Shown here piece after piece: positions 1 through 11,310 of a stretch of DNA of 64,000 nt (position 1 is its first letter; every line of letters begins with the position of its first letter). The notes beneath the pieces were generated by a model that did no database searches, was not told where the DNA came from, and saw only the letters and a list, made by a program, of their open reading frames with translations. Both the position numbers and the translations under genes were made by a program. Source of the stretch: Erinaceus europaeus (Eukaryota > Chordata > Mammalia > Eulipotyphla > Erinaceidae); contig NC_080170.1 of NCBI RefSeq assembly GCF_950295315.1, positions 95,391,597-95,455,596 of the forward strand, in the 5' to 3' direction.

Positions 1-595
1 TCTGAGAGTTCTCCAGATTGTTCTCCACAGAGGTTGGACCAATTTCCATTCCCACCAGCAGTGCACGAGGGATCCTTTGGCCCCACAACCTCTCCAGCAT
101 TTGTTGCGGTTACCTTTTCTGATGTAGGACATTCTCACAGGAGTGAAGTGGTATCTTATTGTTGTCTTGATTTGCATTTCTCTGACAATCAAAGACCTGG
201 AGCATTTTTTCATGTGTTTCTCAGCCTTTTAGATTTCTTCTGTGGTGAATATTCTGTCCATATCCTATCCCCATTTTTGGATGGAGTTATTTGTTTTCTT
301 GCTGTTGAGTTTGGCAAGCTCTTTATATATGCTGGTTATTAGCCTTGTGTCTGAAGTATAACATGTAAAGATCTTCTCCCTTTCTGAGAGGGATCTCTTG
401 GTTTGGGTAGTGGTTTCTTTTGCTGTGCAGAAGCTTTTTAATTTGATGTAGTCCCATAGGTTAATGCTTCCTTAGTCTTCTTTGTAACTGGATTCGTTTC
501 ATTGAAGATGTCCTTAAAATTTATGCGGAAAAGAGTTCTGCCAATATTTTGCTCTAAGTATCTGATAGTTTCTGGTGAAATGTAAGTTTTTAATG
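1..595 (-). mobile_element. L1 LINE fragment, ORF2 C-terminal part, antisense
   Basis: The plus strand reads as the reverse complement of the mammalian L1 ORF2 3' third. Landmarks are the segment around 'ttggaccaatttcc' and 'cattcccaccagcag', 'cttttctgatgtagg', 'cattttttcatgtg', and 'ttcttttgctgtgcagaag'. All are typical of L1 read backwards. It is cut at the window edge on the left and 5'-truncated on the right, with stops in the sense frame, so it is a dead copy. Confidence 0.9.
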
Positions 596-627
596 TAAAC
601 TGAAAGCTTTATATATAAGCTTTGTAT

Positions 628-710
628 ATAACAATGACAATATCAATAAAAACAACAATAAGTACAATCAAAAAACAAGGGCAACAAAAGGGAAAATAAA
701 TATTTTTAAA
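628..710 (+). mobile_element. SINE-A, only the last ~80 bases
   Basis: Only the linker and tail are present (AACAATGACAATATCAATAA ... GGGCAACAAAAGGGAAAATA). The tRNA head and CT-rich body are missing, so this is a strongly 5'-truncated copy or the remnant of a deletion. Confidence 0.7.
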
Positions 711-803
711 AATGTAAAAAAAATTTTTAACCCTTGTAAAAACTACTCTCACATTAATATAAATAAAAACTGTCATCATACTATTAGTAAAAACGAAAAT
801 GAA

Positions 804-1062
804 GGAGTTGGACGGTAGCTCTATAGGTTAAGGGCACGTAGCGCAAAGCGCAAGGACCGGAATAAGGATCCCAGTTCGAGCCCTCAGATCCCCACCTGCA
901 GGGGAGTCTCTTTACAAGCAGTGAAGCAGGTCTGCAGGTGTCTTTCTTTCCCCCTCTCTGTCTTCCCCTCCTCTCTCCTTTTCTCTCTGTCCTATCCAAC
1001 AACGAACGACATCAACAACAACAATTATAACCACAACAACAAGGACAACAAAAGGGGGGAAG
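804..1062 (+). mobile_element. SINE-A (hedgehog tRNA-derived SINE)
   Basis: The copy has the full head (ggagttggacggtagct), the B box (agttcgagccc), the PstI-like CACCTGCAGGGGAG block, the CT-rich body, the linker and the tail. Moderate divergence and a decayed A box suggest it is not young. Confidence 0.93.
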
Positions 1063-1171
1063 AAAAGAAAAAGATGAGATCAGATAGACCAGATAGATAG
1101 GAGTAGACAAACAGTCAATAAAGAATAGTGGAGCTCTTTTTTTAAAAAAAAAAAAAAGTTTATTTCTCTTT

Positions 1172-1372
1172 TTTAATTTCTTATTATCTTTATTTACTTA
1201 TGGATAGAGACAGCCAGAAATCAGGAGGGAAGGGGGAGACAGAGAGCAAGGGAGAGAGTCAGAGAGACAACCTGCAGCCCTGCTTCACTACTCATGAAGC
1301 TTTCCCCCTGCAAATGAGGACCTGGGCCTCAAAAACCTGGAACTTTGTGCATCGTAACATGTGCCCCTAATG
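1172..1372 (-). mobile_element. SINE-B, antisense
   Basis: The order is reversed: T-rich tail, GGATAGAGACAGCCAGAAAT body end, GCAGCCCTGCTTCAC block, then the head ending near 'gcatcgtaacatgtgcc'. Confidence 0.88.
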
Positions 1373-1516
1373 GAGAATTCTTTATGGGAAAGGAGTTTAC
1401 ATGCTACTTTCTCCCCATTCCTTGAGAACGTTTCTCAAAATATGTCATTTAAAAGTATTTAACCAGTGAAGTGTTGCCAAATCTTTTGGTTCTAACAAAC
1501 TTACTTTAAGGTATAA

Positions 1517-1668
1517 AAACAAATAAAAGGGTCAGCAAAATAGCATGCTTGGATTGTGTGCTGCTTTGCCGCGTGTATGACACAGGTGTGAACCCAGTCC
1601 TCAATGCACTGAAGGACGTTTCACTCTTTCAATGTCTCATCTCTCTGTTTCTATCTAAAATTAATTAA
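1517..1668 (+). mobile_element. SINE-E, degenerate
   Basis: It shows 'cagcaaaatagcatgctt', 'tgctttgccgcgtgtatgac', a B-box-like 'gtgtgaacccag', then a CT-rich stretch and an AT-rich tail. The same order recurs at 35,170 and 61,577, which supports a dispersed family. Confidence 0.6.
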
Positions 1669-1944
1669 TTTAACTTAATTTAAATAAGTAGATTATATTT
1701 TTAAGGAGAAAAGCAAGAAGGGAGAATAGAAAAGCAGAGGGAGAAAAGAAAAAATAATAATAGCATCTGTCACTCAAAAGATCATTAAAATTTGACAACT
1801 GAATGTAGAGGGTACTTTCTCATTTTGTACCATACTCCACCACATCTCCTTTGCAGTGAATGAGAAGTCCACACTTGGGTGAGTTTTAAGAGATGCACCA
1901 AAAGCTGGAAAAACACCTCAGTATTTTTAATTATAAAGAGTCGG

Positions 1945-2245
1945 CATTGATCTTGGATGGACCTTGAAAAAATCATGTTGAGTGAAATAAGTCAGAAACA
2001 GAAGGATGAATATGGGATGATCTCACTCTCAGGCCGAAGTTGAAAAACAAGATTAGAAAAGAAAACACAAGTCGAACCTGAAATGGAATTGGAGTATTAC
2101 ACCAAAGTAAAAGACTCTGGGGTGGGTGGGTGGGTGGAGGGGGAGAATACAGGTCCATGAAAAATGATGAATGAAATAGTGGGGGTTGTATTGCTAAATG
2201 GGAATCTGGGGAATGTTATGCATGTAAAAAAAAAAAAAAAAAAGA
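1945..2245 (+). mobile_element. L1 3' end (end of ORF2 and 3'UTR)
   Basis: The diagnostic L1 text 'ttgatcttggatggacc', 'gaaataagtcagaaacag' and 'gggatgatctcactctcagg' is followed by a G-rich 3'UTR and a poly(A) run at 2,226-2,243. It matches the better-preserved copy at 9,245-9,660. Confidence 0.88.
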
Positions 2246-2261
2246 AGTAGAAACGCAAAGC

Positions 2262-2800
2262 AGAAATTGACTGAGTTTGGAGTATGGCACCAAAGTAAGA
2301 AAGCAGAAGTATACTAGAGTTTGCAGTGAGTACCTCCCTAATACTTCCTCTCCACTTTTCCAAGCTTTGGGTCCATGATTGCTCAACAATTTGTTTGGCT
2401 TTGTATGTTAACTCTCTTTTCAGTCACCAGGTTCCAGGTGTCATCAGGATGCCGGCCAGACTTCCCTGGATTGAAGACACCACCAATGTGTCCTGGAGCT
2501 CAGCTTCCCCAGAGACCCATCCTACTAGGGAAAGAGAGAGGCAGACTGGGAGTATGGACCGACCAGTCAACGCCCATGTTCAGCGGGGAAGCAATTACAG
2601 AAGCCAGACCTTCTACCTTCTGCAACCCTCAATGACCCTGGGTCCATGCTCCCAGAGGGATAGAGAATGGGAAAGCTATCGGGGGAGGGGGTGGGATATG
2701 GAGATTGGGCGGTGGGAATTGTGTGGAGTTGTACCCCTCCTACCCTATGGTTTTGTTAATTAATCCTTTCTTAAATAAAAAAAATAAAATAAAATAAAAA
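2262..2800 (+). mobile_element. Element R copy 1 (probable L1 3'UTR segment)
   Basis: This is a polyadenylated dispersed segment ending in an AATAAA-rich A tail. Its 3' 265 bases are nearly identical to 41,983-42,270, with about six differences counted by eye. An open frame runs through it, but the differences between the two copies look neutral, so I do not call it coding. Assignment to L1 rests on the shared 'gtatggcaccaaagtaa' lead-in also seen in the L1 3' ends of this window. Confidence 0.75.
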
Positions 2801-3035
2801 AAGAGTCGGCATTGCTAATCAGATTCTTTATGAGTTTCTCAATCTCTGGGTTTCCTACACAAATGGATGTAAATAAATCATGTATGATTAAAAAATATTT
2901 CCTTTAGCCATTAATAGTTTTTAGTCTATACCAAATGAAGGCTGATTAAAGCCTTACCACAATAATCAGATAAAACTATCATTTTACTCCTAGTGTCATA
3001 GAGATTTCTCCTCATGCCGTACTTTTTCTATTTTC
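2801..3035. other. AT-rich unique sequence
   Basis: I see no gene, conserved splice pair or repeat in this stretch. Confidence 0.5.
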
Positions 3036-3037
3036 TT

Positions 3038-3185
3038 ACATATTTTATTTACTTATTTGTAAGAAATGATAGGAGATAGAGATAGAATCTGACATCACTC
3101 TGGTACTCTGGCTGCCAGGGATTAAACTCAGGAACTCATGCCTGAGAGTCCAATACTTTATCCACTGCGCCACCTCCTGGACCAC
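3038..3185 (-). mobile_element. SINE-D, antisense
   Basis: It has 'gacatcactctggtactctg', the reversed B box 'gggattaaactcagg', and 'ccactgcgccacctcctgg' at the head end. The same layout is found at 28,720-28,876. Confidence 0.85.
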
Positions 3186-3302
3186 CTTTTTAATTTTTCT
3201 ATGTAGGAAATAAAAATGAAAAGTTAAGATCTTAGTTTAGCATTTTATAATTAATTATTGACAATAAAGGTAACTAGAACTTCTAAAAACAATAAGACAA
3301 GG

Positions 3303-3522
3303 ACTAAGTAAGTAAAATGCACACATTAACCATGTCCAAGGACCCTGGTTCAAGCCCCTATCTCTCACTAGATAAGGGTAAGCTTTATGAGGAAAGAAGC
3401 TGTGCTTTCCTCTCTATCTCACCTTCTATCAAAAAGGAAAGAAAGAAAAAAGCCACTGGAAGTGGTAGAGTTGTCATGGAAGTACTGAGTCACAACAATA
3501 ATCCCAGTGGCAATATATATAT
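3303..3522 (+). mobile_element. B/A hybrid SINE, degenerate
   Basis: A B-like head ('catgtccaaggaccctggtt', 'caagccc') is followed by a short body and a 3' module 'gccactggaagtggtagag ... aataatcccagtggc', related to the A-long tail. A short TA/CA run follows. Confidence 0.65.
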
Positions 3523-3673
3523 ACATACATGTATGTGTGCATATATAGAGAAATTACAAAAAAAAAAATGTTCTCGCCTGAAAGTATAGTTTTCAGAAAA
3601 CATCTTCTATTTTCATTTTAATCACAGAGAGAAAACACACAAAAAAGCAACAATATAAGAAATAAAGCACCAG

Positions 3674-4016
3674 GGAACCGAGTGGTGGCGCTGTGGGTTA
3701 AGCATACATGGCGCAAAGCTCAAGGGCCAGTATCAGGATCCAGTTAGAGCTCCAGGCTCCCCACCTGCAGGGGGTGTCACTTCACAAGCAATGAAGCAGG
3801 TCTGCAGGTTTCTTTCTTTCTCTCCCCCTGTGTCTTCCCCTCCTCTCTCTCTAGATTTCTTTCTATTCTATCCAACAACAACAACAGCAATGGAAACAGT
3901 AACAATAAAAACAACCAGGGCAACAACAGGGGCTAACAAAATGGGGAAAAAGGGGTCCAGGAGCAGTGGATTCATCGAGCAAGCACCAAGGCCCAGTGAT
4001 AACCCTGGAGGCTAAA
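3674..4016 (+). mobile_element. SINE-A, long form
   Basis: Head 'gagtggtggcgctgtgggtt', complete body and linker, then the 3' module 'ccaggagcagtggattcat ... agtgataaccctggaggc'. It is full length at about 340 bases. Confidence 0.92.
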
Positions 4017-4525
4017 AAGAGAGAGGAGGAGGAGGGAGGGAAGGAGTAAAAGAACCGTCATGCAATCTGTCAAAACAGTAAATTACAATGAAAGTAATCT
4101 AAATCATGTTCACCAGTATTTAATAACCACTCAACATGGTAGAAATTTCAAGTAGATTACAGTGTTTAATAAAACTACTGTGCAATGCCAAAAAAGAGAA
4201 AGAAAGCAATCACAATGACAAAGCAGATATATAAGGTAAAAACTAACAGGTGTGCATAGGTGGGTATGTTAAAACTTTCTCTGCCCAACAGCCTTTTACT
4301 TTGTCCAACTTATGAGGTACACCTGATAACTCTGGCATTTGGCTTACATGGCTTTATAATCTTTATAATCTTACATTTGAAGCTACAGCGATTCAACAAA
4401 GAGCTTGACTGAGTTAGTACAGAATGCTAAGAAATCTTCCAGAATTCAACACTTGCATCCAGATAATCGGTATTCAAAATTATTAAAGAATTTACACTGC
4501 ATTAAATAGATTTAAAAAAAAAATA
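4017..4525. other. Unique AT-rich stretch
   Basis: A short purine run at 4,018-4,045 probably belongs to the preceding SINE tail. Otherwise I see neither gene nor repeat. Confidence 0.5.
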
Positions 4526-4528
4526 CCC

Positions 4529-4815
4529 ACTAGGGAGTTGGGAGGTAGCGCAGCGGGTTAAGCGCACGTGGCACAAAGCAGAAGGATTGGCTTAAGGATA
4601 CCAGTTCAAGCTGCTGACTCCCCACCTGCAGGGGAGTCCCTTCACAGGCAGTGAAGCAGGTCTGCAGGTGTCTGTCTATCTCTCCTGCTGTATTCCCCTC
4701 CTCTCTCCACTTCTCTCTGTCCTATCTAACAACAACGACAGCAATAGCAACAATAACTGCAACAACAATAAAAATAAAAAGCAAGGGCAACAAAAAGGGT
4801 AAATAAATAAATACC
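4529..4815 (+). mobile_element. SINE-A
   Basis: The copy is complete from 'gggagttgggaggtagcgca' to the tail 'caacaaaaagggtaaataaa'. The A box is well kept (tagcgcagcgggttaag). Confidence 0.94.
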
Positions 4816-5172
4816 CAATAACTTCAGTCTCTTATTTAAAGTTCTTCAGTACAAGTATCCTTATTTACCACATATTAGTATATCTACAGCAAAGTCAGTA
4901 AATATTCTAAGTGAGATTTAAGCTACTATAAACAGGTTTATTAAAGTACAGATGAGTTTTTGCCACCTAATGAGCTCTGATAACAAATATCTGGAGGAAA
5001 AAAATGTTTTTTTTAGTTTTTCAGAGATATTCTTAGGTAAGGAATTGTGAATATATATCCAGTATCATTATAAGTCAAACTACAAGTACAGAGACATTTT
5101 ATGATATATATGATACGTACCTTATTAGTTTATTTGGGATGAAAAAGTATAGCAAGTTAAAATTTAGCAAAC
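4816..5172. other. Unique AT-rich stretch
   Basis: I see no gene or recognisable repeat. Short TA runs occur near 5,100. Confidence 0.5.
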
Positions 5173-5173
5173 A

Positions 5174-5365
5174 GGGGCCGGTGGTGGCACACCTGGTTGA
5201 GTGCACGTCACATTGTGCAAGGACCTGGGTTCAAATCCCTGGTCCCCACCTACAGGGGAAAAGCTTCACAAGTGGTGAAGTAGTGCTGTGGATATCTGTC
5301 TCTCTCCCTAACGCCCCCTTCTTCTCAATTTCTGGCTAGCTCTATTCAATAAATAAATAGAATTT
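5174..5365 (+). mobile_element. SINE-B
   Basis: The copy is complete: 'ggggccggtggtggcacacc', 'gtgcaaggacctgggttcaa', 'ccccacctacaggggaaaag' and the 'caataaataaatag' tail. Confidence 0.93.
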
Positions 5366-6080
5366 AAAAAGTAAAAATGAAATTTAGCAAAGTAGAAAGA
5401 TGTTCCAGACAAACACAACCTTAAAAATTAGCAAGTGCAAAATCATTTGATTTTAACTTATTCAAATGAGTTCAATGAACATTGAGATTCCTTAGAAATA
5501 AATGTCTATAATAAAGATATTATGTATTTGAGTAAGGCAGTACTGTTTCAGAAACTTGCTATGTGTATTTTTCCTACTTCCTTTCCATTTGAACACATGC
5601 TGCATTTTCCAGCTTTAGGTTTCCAGAGTGTTTGAGGTTTCGGAATATCCCATTCATCTCCTCAAGTCAGTTTTTTTTTTATTATTATTATTATTTTATT
5701 TAAATGTCTATTCTGTGAAATATAGCCTGCTAAACACCCCCCAACACCGAAATTAAAAGTGCAAGCTTTCTCAATCTTCACGTTTTGGCACAAGGATATG
5801 TTTCAATTGTTTATGAGGATTGTTATCAGTAACAAATAGTTAAAGTTCCAGAGTTTAGAAAGATTTACATGTGTATGTGTACAAGTGTATTCAAAGTTCT
5901 TACAACAGCATCATTTTCACTAGTGTTCTGATAGACTTTCTTTATAAAGTGACTACCTACAAAACACAACATATAATTTATCTATGTCTATAAAGCAGAG
6001 AAATCATAATGTCCTGTATGTAAAAATCAGTCACATGTATTTCTGAATGTTCTAAAACATTCTCTAAGATTTTTAAGAGT
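5366..6080. other. Unique AT-rich stretch
   Basis: A T/ATT-rich run lies at 5,670-5,700. No exon or SINE is recognisable. Confidence 0.5.
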
Positions 6081-6083
6081 TTT

Positions 6084-6330
6084 TTTTATATTTATTTATT
6101 CCCTTTTGTTGTTGTAGTTATTATTGATATCGTTGTTGTTGGATAGGACAGAGAAAAATCGAGAGAGGAAGGGAAGACAGAGAGGAGGAGAGAAAGATAA
6201 GACACCTACAAACTGCTTCATCTCTTGTGAAGCGACTCCCCTGCAGGTGGGGAGCTGGAGGCTCAAACCGGGATGCTTATGCTGGTCCTTGCGCTTTGTG
6301 CCACTGTACTTAACCCGCCTGACTCCCAGA
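6084..6330 (-). mobile_element. SINE-A, antisense
   Basis: The order is reversed: 'tatttattcccttttgttg', 'gttggataggacagag', 'cccctgcaggtggggagc', 'ggctcaaaccgggatgc', and the head ends 'cctgactcccag'. Confidence 0.93.
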
Positions 6331-6618
6331 TTTTTTCCAAGTCACCAGAGACAATGCCCAATGCCCAGTGCTGTCAATGACTGCTCTGCAACATGAAAAG
6401 TGCTGTTCTCTTGTCTTACATTGTCTTTTTAAAGAGGATGGAAAACTGTTACCCAATGCTGAATGAGCGGTGTACTTAACCATGGTGCATTTCTGTGCTT
6501 TTCTTTTTGCCTTCTGATTATTCTTATTATTTCCTTCTGTGACAAATTACTTGTCCAGCACCTAAAAATTCAATTAAAACACACCAGGTGTTTCATGATA
6601 GCTCTTTTAGAAAAAATG

Positions 6619-6815
6619 ACAGGCAACAAGTCACCTGGCAGAGTACACATGTTGACACTGAGCAAGGACCTGGTTTCAAACCCCTAAGGCCCTCCTGTAG
6701 GGGAAACTTCACAAGTGGTAGCTTCACGAGTGCTCCAGGAATCTCTCTCCTTCTCTATTGCCCCCTTCCTTTTTAATGTCTTTCTTTCTCTAAGCAAAAA
6801 TCAATAAACATTTTT
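6619..6815 (+). mobile_element. SINE-B, diverged
   Basis: The head 'caagtcacctggcagagtac', 'gcaaggacctggtttcaaac' and 'cacaagtggtagcttcac' are followed by a CT-rich body and an AATAAA-type tail. Confidence 0.75.
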
Positions 6816-7045
6816 AAAAGTGAAAATTTAAGGTACAGCTTTGAGGAACTTAGTACAAGTTGGAGAAAGTAAACTATATCTATAAAAGCAGTACATACAG
6901 AAAGCTGAGTATGGATTAAGTGTCACTACATACATTGTTGTCTTGTATAAACCTCACGCTGCTACACAGCAAATACTAAAATATGCCTATTTGTACATGC
7001 AGTAATGGAAGTTTATTTGAAAGGCACACGCTCAAAGTCCCTCAA

Positions 7046-7255
7046 CTAGGCCATGAGATAGCTCACCCATTAGAGTGCCCACAGTCCCAAACTGAAGGCC
7101 TCAGGTCTGAACCTCAGCACTATATGGTTCCAAGAGGGCAGCTCCACACACAGTACAATTTTGTGATCTCTTTCTCTCGCTCTCTCTCTCTCTCACTGTT
7201 TCTTTCTCTTCTCTTCCTTCTCTCTCTCTCTCAAAAAGTTTTTTTTTTTTTTTAA
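7046..7255 (+). mobile_element. SINE-C-like, degenerate, with CT run
   Basis: It shows 'gagatagctcacccattaga', 'ggcctcaggtctgaacctc', and a CT-rich body 7,165-7,235 partly expanded to (CT)n, ending in T-rich sequence. Confidence 0.6.
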
Positions 7256-7342
7256 CTTTTTTCCAGGATCAGTGTAAGCAAATGTGAATGTGGTCCTGGC
7301 AGCACTGAAAAAGAATGAATAATATAAATACTTTTAAGAGGA

Positions 7343-7500
7343 CCAGGGAGCTAGATCAGTCCAGAGCACCAACTTGCACGTCTGAGGCCCCAAAGGCCAC
7401 AGGTTCAATCCTAAAAAACCACCTTATGGCAGAGCTCTAGTCTTCTCTTCCCCTCCTCTCATTCTCTCTTGTAATAAATTAATAAATCTTTTTAAAAGTT
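7343..7500 (+). mobile_element. SINE-C
   Basis: 'ccagggagctagatcag', 'gtctgaggccccaaagg', B box 'caggttcaatcct', then a tail 'aataaattaataaatctttt' that combines a polyadenylation signal with a TCTTTT terminator. This is the hallmark of the T+ class of mammalian SINEs. Confidence 0.75.
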
Positions 7501-7619
7501 CCCTCAACTAGAATGCAACAAAGGCAGTAGGAACAGAACCCAGAGCATCTTGGCTATAAGTAACTATGTTTTATGCTCTATACCTGTTAGTATAAGAATA
7601 TCTACAGAGGACAATGTTT

Positions 7620-7651
<32 letters not shown>

Positions 7652-7668
7652 CCTCCCTCCCTCCAGAT
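7620..7668 (+). repeat. (CT)n/(CCTC)n microsatellite
   Basis: About 14 CT units are followed by CCCTCCCTCC, all pyrimidine on the plus strand. Confidence 0.95.
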
Positions 7669-7967
7669 CTCCCTTGACTGATGATGCCCCCCCCCATCAT
7701 CCCAATGTAAGCTGAAATTATCATAAGTAGAAAATGCATTTAATGCCCCTAGCCAGCCAAGTATGACAGCTTAGCCTACACTACTTGAAATACACCCAGA
7801 ACATTTACATTAGTCTACAGATGGGTAAAAATCATCTAATATGATAAAGTATTAACTATCTCATGTAATTTACTACTTTTATACCAAAAAGTTTAAAAAT
7901 ACATGACAATATACAGAAACACATAATATACAAAAAAAGGCAATACATTATTCCATGTAATTTTTAT

Positions 7968-8232
7968 TTTATTTTATTTATTCCTTTTGTTGCCCTTGTT
8001 TTATTGTTGTAGTTATTATTGATGTCCTTATTACTGGATAGGACAGAGAGAAATGGAGAGAGGTGGGAAAGACAGAGAGGGGGAGAGAAAGACACCTGCA
8101 GACCTGCTTCACCACCTGTGAAGGGACTTCCCTGCAGGTGGGGAGCCGGGGGGCTCGACCAGGATCCTTTCGCTGGTCCTTGTGCTTAGTGCCACCTGTG
8201 CTTAACCCGCTGCGCTATAGCCCGACTCCCTA
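7968..8232 (-). mobile_element. SINE-A, antisense
   Basis: Full length and reversed, with a poly-TTTTA tail side at left and the head 'gcgctatagcccgactccc' at right. Confidence 0.94.
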
Positions 8233-8508
8233 TTCCATATTTTTTGTCTACCTTCATAATGACATTGACCAAGAAGTTGACTGGCAATTGTAGTTAGCTG
8301 TCACTGCCCAGCACCAGGTGAAAATTTTAGTGTTATAAAATACTAAGTATTACCTAGCATTAATTAGTGTGAAAAAATATCAAAATTCAAAGTACTATTT
8401 TTTCATCATAAAAATGAAAAAAATTAAAATTCACTAGTCAGGGATCCATCTGTATGTAAACGTATTGAGGCTAAAATAAATAAATAAATAAATAAATAAA
8501 AACCAAAG

Positions 8509-8722
8509 AGAGGCCAGGTGCTAGGGCACTTGGTTGAGAGCCATGTTACAATGCTCAAGGACCCAGGTTCAAACCCCAGGTCCCCACCTGCAAAGGGAAA
8601 GCTTTGTGAGCAGTGAAGCAGTGCTGTAAGTGTCCCTGTCTCTATCCCTCCCTCTCTATCTCCCTGTTCCCTCTCAATTTCTAGCTGTCTTTATTCAATA
8701 AATAAAAGATTTAAAAAAATGC
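8509..8722 (+). mobile_element. SINE-B
   Basis: The copy is complete: 'aggccaggtgctagggcac', 'aaggacccaggttcaaaccc', 'tttctagctgtctttattc' and an AATAAATAAAAG tail. An (AATA)n run at 8,476-8,502 lies just upstream. Confidence 0.92.
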
Positions 8723-8851
8723 CAGCCACAGAACCCTGAAGCTTTAAGAGACTTCAATGAACTCCAATCCCACAATCAGAATATGACTGTCACTAAACCT
8801 CAAGCCATCTACCCTCACTGGTACCAGTGTCTCAAAGTGTATCAAAGGACC

Positions 8852-8988
8852 TCTCACCTTCTTCATAATCATCTTCAGTATTAATTAAAATGTAGGTTCC
8901 TAGGTCCCAACCAAGACAAATTGCATCAGCATATCTGGGGATAATGCCTGGGGCCCTTAATTTTTACCAAGCACTCTAGGTTGGTGTT
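8852..8988 (+). mobile_element. hAT/Charlie-type DNA transposon relic (MER5-like)
   Basis: 'aatcatcttcagtattaatt', 'gtaggttcctaggtcccaac' and 'tgcctggggccc' follow the order of the MER5-type non-autonomous elements known from placental mammals. Assigned by memory of the family; the copy is strongly diverged. Confidence 0.6.
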
Positions 8989-9029
8989 TCTAAAGTTATA
9001 AGTTATAAGCCCAATTTATAGAATGATAC

Positions 9030-9243
9030 CCAGGGCCGGGTGGTGGTGCATCTGGTTGAGCGCACATGTTACAATGTGCAAGGAACAACCAGGGTTTAAG
9101 CCTCCAGTCCACACCTGTAGGGAGGAAACATTGCAAGTGGTGAAGTAGCGTTGTAGGTGTCTCTGTCTCTGTCTCTCTCTTCCTCTCTAGCTCCCTCTTC
9201 TCTCTTAACTTCTGGCTGTCTCTATTCAATAATAAATATATTT
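9030..9243 (+). mobile_element. SINE-B
   Basis: Head 'ggccgggtggtggtgcatct', B box 'agggtttaagcc', and the ending 'ctggctgtctctattcaata' are all present. It abuts the L1 end directly to its right. Confidence 0.93.
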
Positions 9244-9668
9244 AATGAGTGGCTGAGCAAGTTGTGGTATATATACACAATGGAATACTACTCAGGTATT
9301 AAAAACGGTGACTTCACTGTTTTCAGCCCATCTTAGATGGACCTTGAAAAATTCATGTTAAGTGAAATAAGTCAGAAGCACAAGGATGAATATGGGATGA
9401 TCTCACTCTCAGGCAGAAGTTGGAAAACAAGATCAGAAGAGAAAACACAAGTAGAACCTGAACTGGAGTTGGTCTAATGGACCAAAGTAAAAGACTCTGG
9501 GGTGGGGGTGGGGGGGGAGTACAGGACCAAAAAGGTGTCAGAGGACTTAGTGGAGGTTGTACTGTTAGGTGGAAAACTGAGAAATATTATGCATGTACAA
9601 ACCATTGTATTTACTGTCGAATGTAAAATTTAAATTCCCCCAATAAAGAAAATAAAAAATAATAAATA
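9244..9668 (+). mobile_element. L1 3' end with 3'UTR and poly(A) signal
   Basis: ORF2-end text 'gtggtatatatacacaatgg' and 'aatactactcaggtatt' is followed by 'gaaataagtcagaagcac'. A G-rich 3'UTR follows, then 'cccccaataaagaaaat' with AATAAA and an A-rich tail. It is a 5'-truncated L1 insertion. Confidence 0.93.
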
Positions 9669-9825
9669 TATTTTAAAGAGAAAGAGAACAATGCCCAGTG
9701 TTTGTTTGTTTAATAAAAAATAGGTTGGAACCAATTAGAATTACAAAGAGTGGAGAGGAACAGAAAACATCAGAGGACACTCGTCTTAGCATTATTACAT
9801 GAATCTTTTCTTTAAATCTTCCTTT

Positions 9826-10084
9826 TTTTAATATTTATTTATTTATCCCCTTTTGTTGCCCTTGTTTTTTATTGTTGTTGTAGTTATTATTGTTGTTGTT
9901 ACTGATGCCATCGTTATTGGATAGGACAGACAGAAATGGAGAGGAGAGGGGAAGACAGAGAGGGGAAGAGAAAGACAGACACCTGCAAAACTGCTTCACC
10001 TCCTGTGAAGTAACTCTCCTGCAGGTGGGTAGCCCCAGGGGCTCGAACTGGGATCCTTATGAGGGTCCTTGCACTGCTTAACCT
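9826..10084 (-). mobile_element. SINE-A, antisense, head-truncated
   Basis: The body and B box are intact (gctcgaactgggatcc), but the copy stops at 'ccttgcactgcttaacc', missing the outermost tRNA head. It then runs straight into a SINE-C. Confidence 0.9.
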
Positions 10085-10200
10085 TTTCTTTTTCTTTTAC
10101 AAGTTCTGGTTTACGATGGTATGGAATATTGAACCTGGGAGTTTGGAGCCTCAGGCATGAGAGCCTCTTTGCTATCTACCTGCCCCCCCCCCACCACCAC
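10085..10200 (-). mobile_element. SINE-C, antisense
   Basis: 'atattgaacctgggagtttg' and 'gcctcaggcatgagagcctc' then 'ttgctatctacc' are followed by a C run. It directly abuts the preceding SINE-A, so the A copy probably inserted into it or recombined with it. Confidence 0.8.
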
Positions 10201-10349
10201 ATGATCTTTTTTTTTCGGTTTCCATACAGGGACTAGGATACAAAAACTATTTTTTTCATGCATCTCAGAAATATAACTGTTCAGTTTTTATTCTTATTCT
10301 TCATTGTCCTTTAAAATAAATAATCAATCTTTAATTTAGCTATCCATTT

Positions 10350-10555
10350 TAGGAACTGATACAGGTTATCAGGCAGAAGGTATACATCACCATGCATGAG
10401 AAGCTGGGTTAGAACCTGGAGCTACCCAGGGGCACTAATTCCAGAAGAATCTCCAAAGATGGTGGAACAAGACTGTGATATCTCTCATATATCTTGCTGA
10501 TTGTCTCCTCCCCTACCCCCCACACCCCCACTTCTCTATCTGAAATAAAGAGAAT
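10350..10555 (+). mobile_element. tRNA-like SINE, degenerate
   Basis: 'caggcagaaggtatacatca', 'gggttagaacctggagc' and a CT-rich body ending 'ctatctgaaataaagag' give the general SINE layout, but the family is unclear. Confidence 0.5.
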
Positions 10556-10559
10556 GAAA

Positions 10560-10945
10560 AGACCAGGCAATTCACCCAGTGAAATGATTTAGGAAAATAA
10601 TGATAGTAAAACTCACGATTGGAGAGAAAAAGAAATAGAAAGGAAAGTTCAGTGTAGAAGTGGAATTGTGTGATGACCCAGTACAGCAAAAATTAATTGA
10701 TTAACTGTTCTCTTTAACTAAAGTCTAGTGAGTATATCCATTAGAGGATTTCAGTTATTCAAGTCAGGAGAATCTGTTTTATTCCTGGGTAGTTTTACCC
10801 AAAGACCATGTTTCACTACTTAATATTTGATTTTTGGTCCAATATCCATAATTTTTTATTAATTTTTGGTGTCGTTTAGATGGTCTCACCATATGAAATC
10901 ATTTCATCATCTAGACTGCTGAACTCACTCACAAATTTTAACTTT
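10560..10945. other. Unique AT-rich stretch
   Basis: I see no gene or recognisable repeat. Confidence 0.45.
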
Positions 10946-10947
10946 TT

Positions 10948-11127
10948 AAAAAAATTTTGAACTTTTTAATTATCTGTATTTGTTTACTGGATAGAAGACA
11001 GCCAGAAATTGAGAGGGAAGGGGTAGATAGAGAGGAAGGGAGACAGAGAGAGACGTGCAGACCTGCTTTACCACTTGTGAAGCTTTCCCCCTGCAGATAG
11101 GGACCAGGGGCTTGAACCTGGGTCCAA
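10948..11127 (-). mobile_element. SINE-B, antisense, head-truncated
   Basis: Body and B-box region present ('ggataga..agacagccagaaat', 'ggggcttgaacctgggtcc'); the head beyond the B box is absent. Confidence 0.87.
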
Positions 11128-11310
11128 ATTTTAACTTTTCAAGCTCATATTCTGGTGGTTGTGCTTCAAGGTCTGTATTTAATCCTTCAAGTCTTTCATT
11201 CTCTCAATTTATATAGATTTTACTAGCTTGCCTTCCTTTGAATCCATTGTGAAACTGTGTACGTTTCAATTCTTACCTTAATTTTTGCATTAAAAATGAA
11301 AGAAAATGAA

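Noticed and set aside
2326..2763. 145-codon open frame, matched by a second one at 41,965-42,243
   Set aside because: Both lie in element R, a dispersed retroposon. The differences between copies are mostly CpG transitions that change amino acids, so there is no sign of coding constraint.
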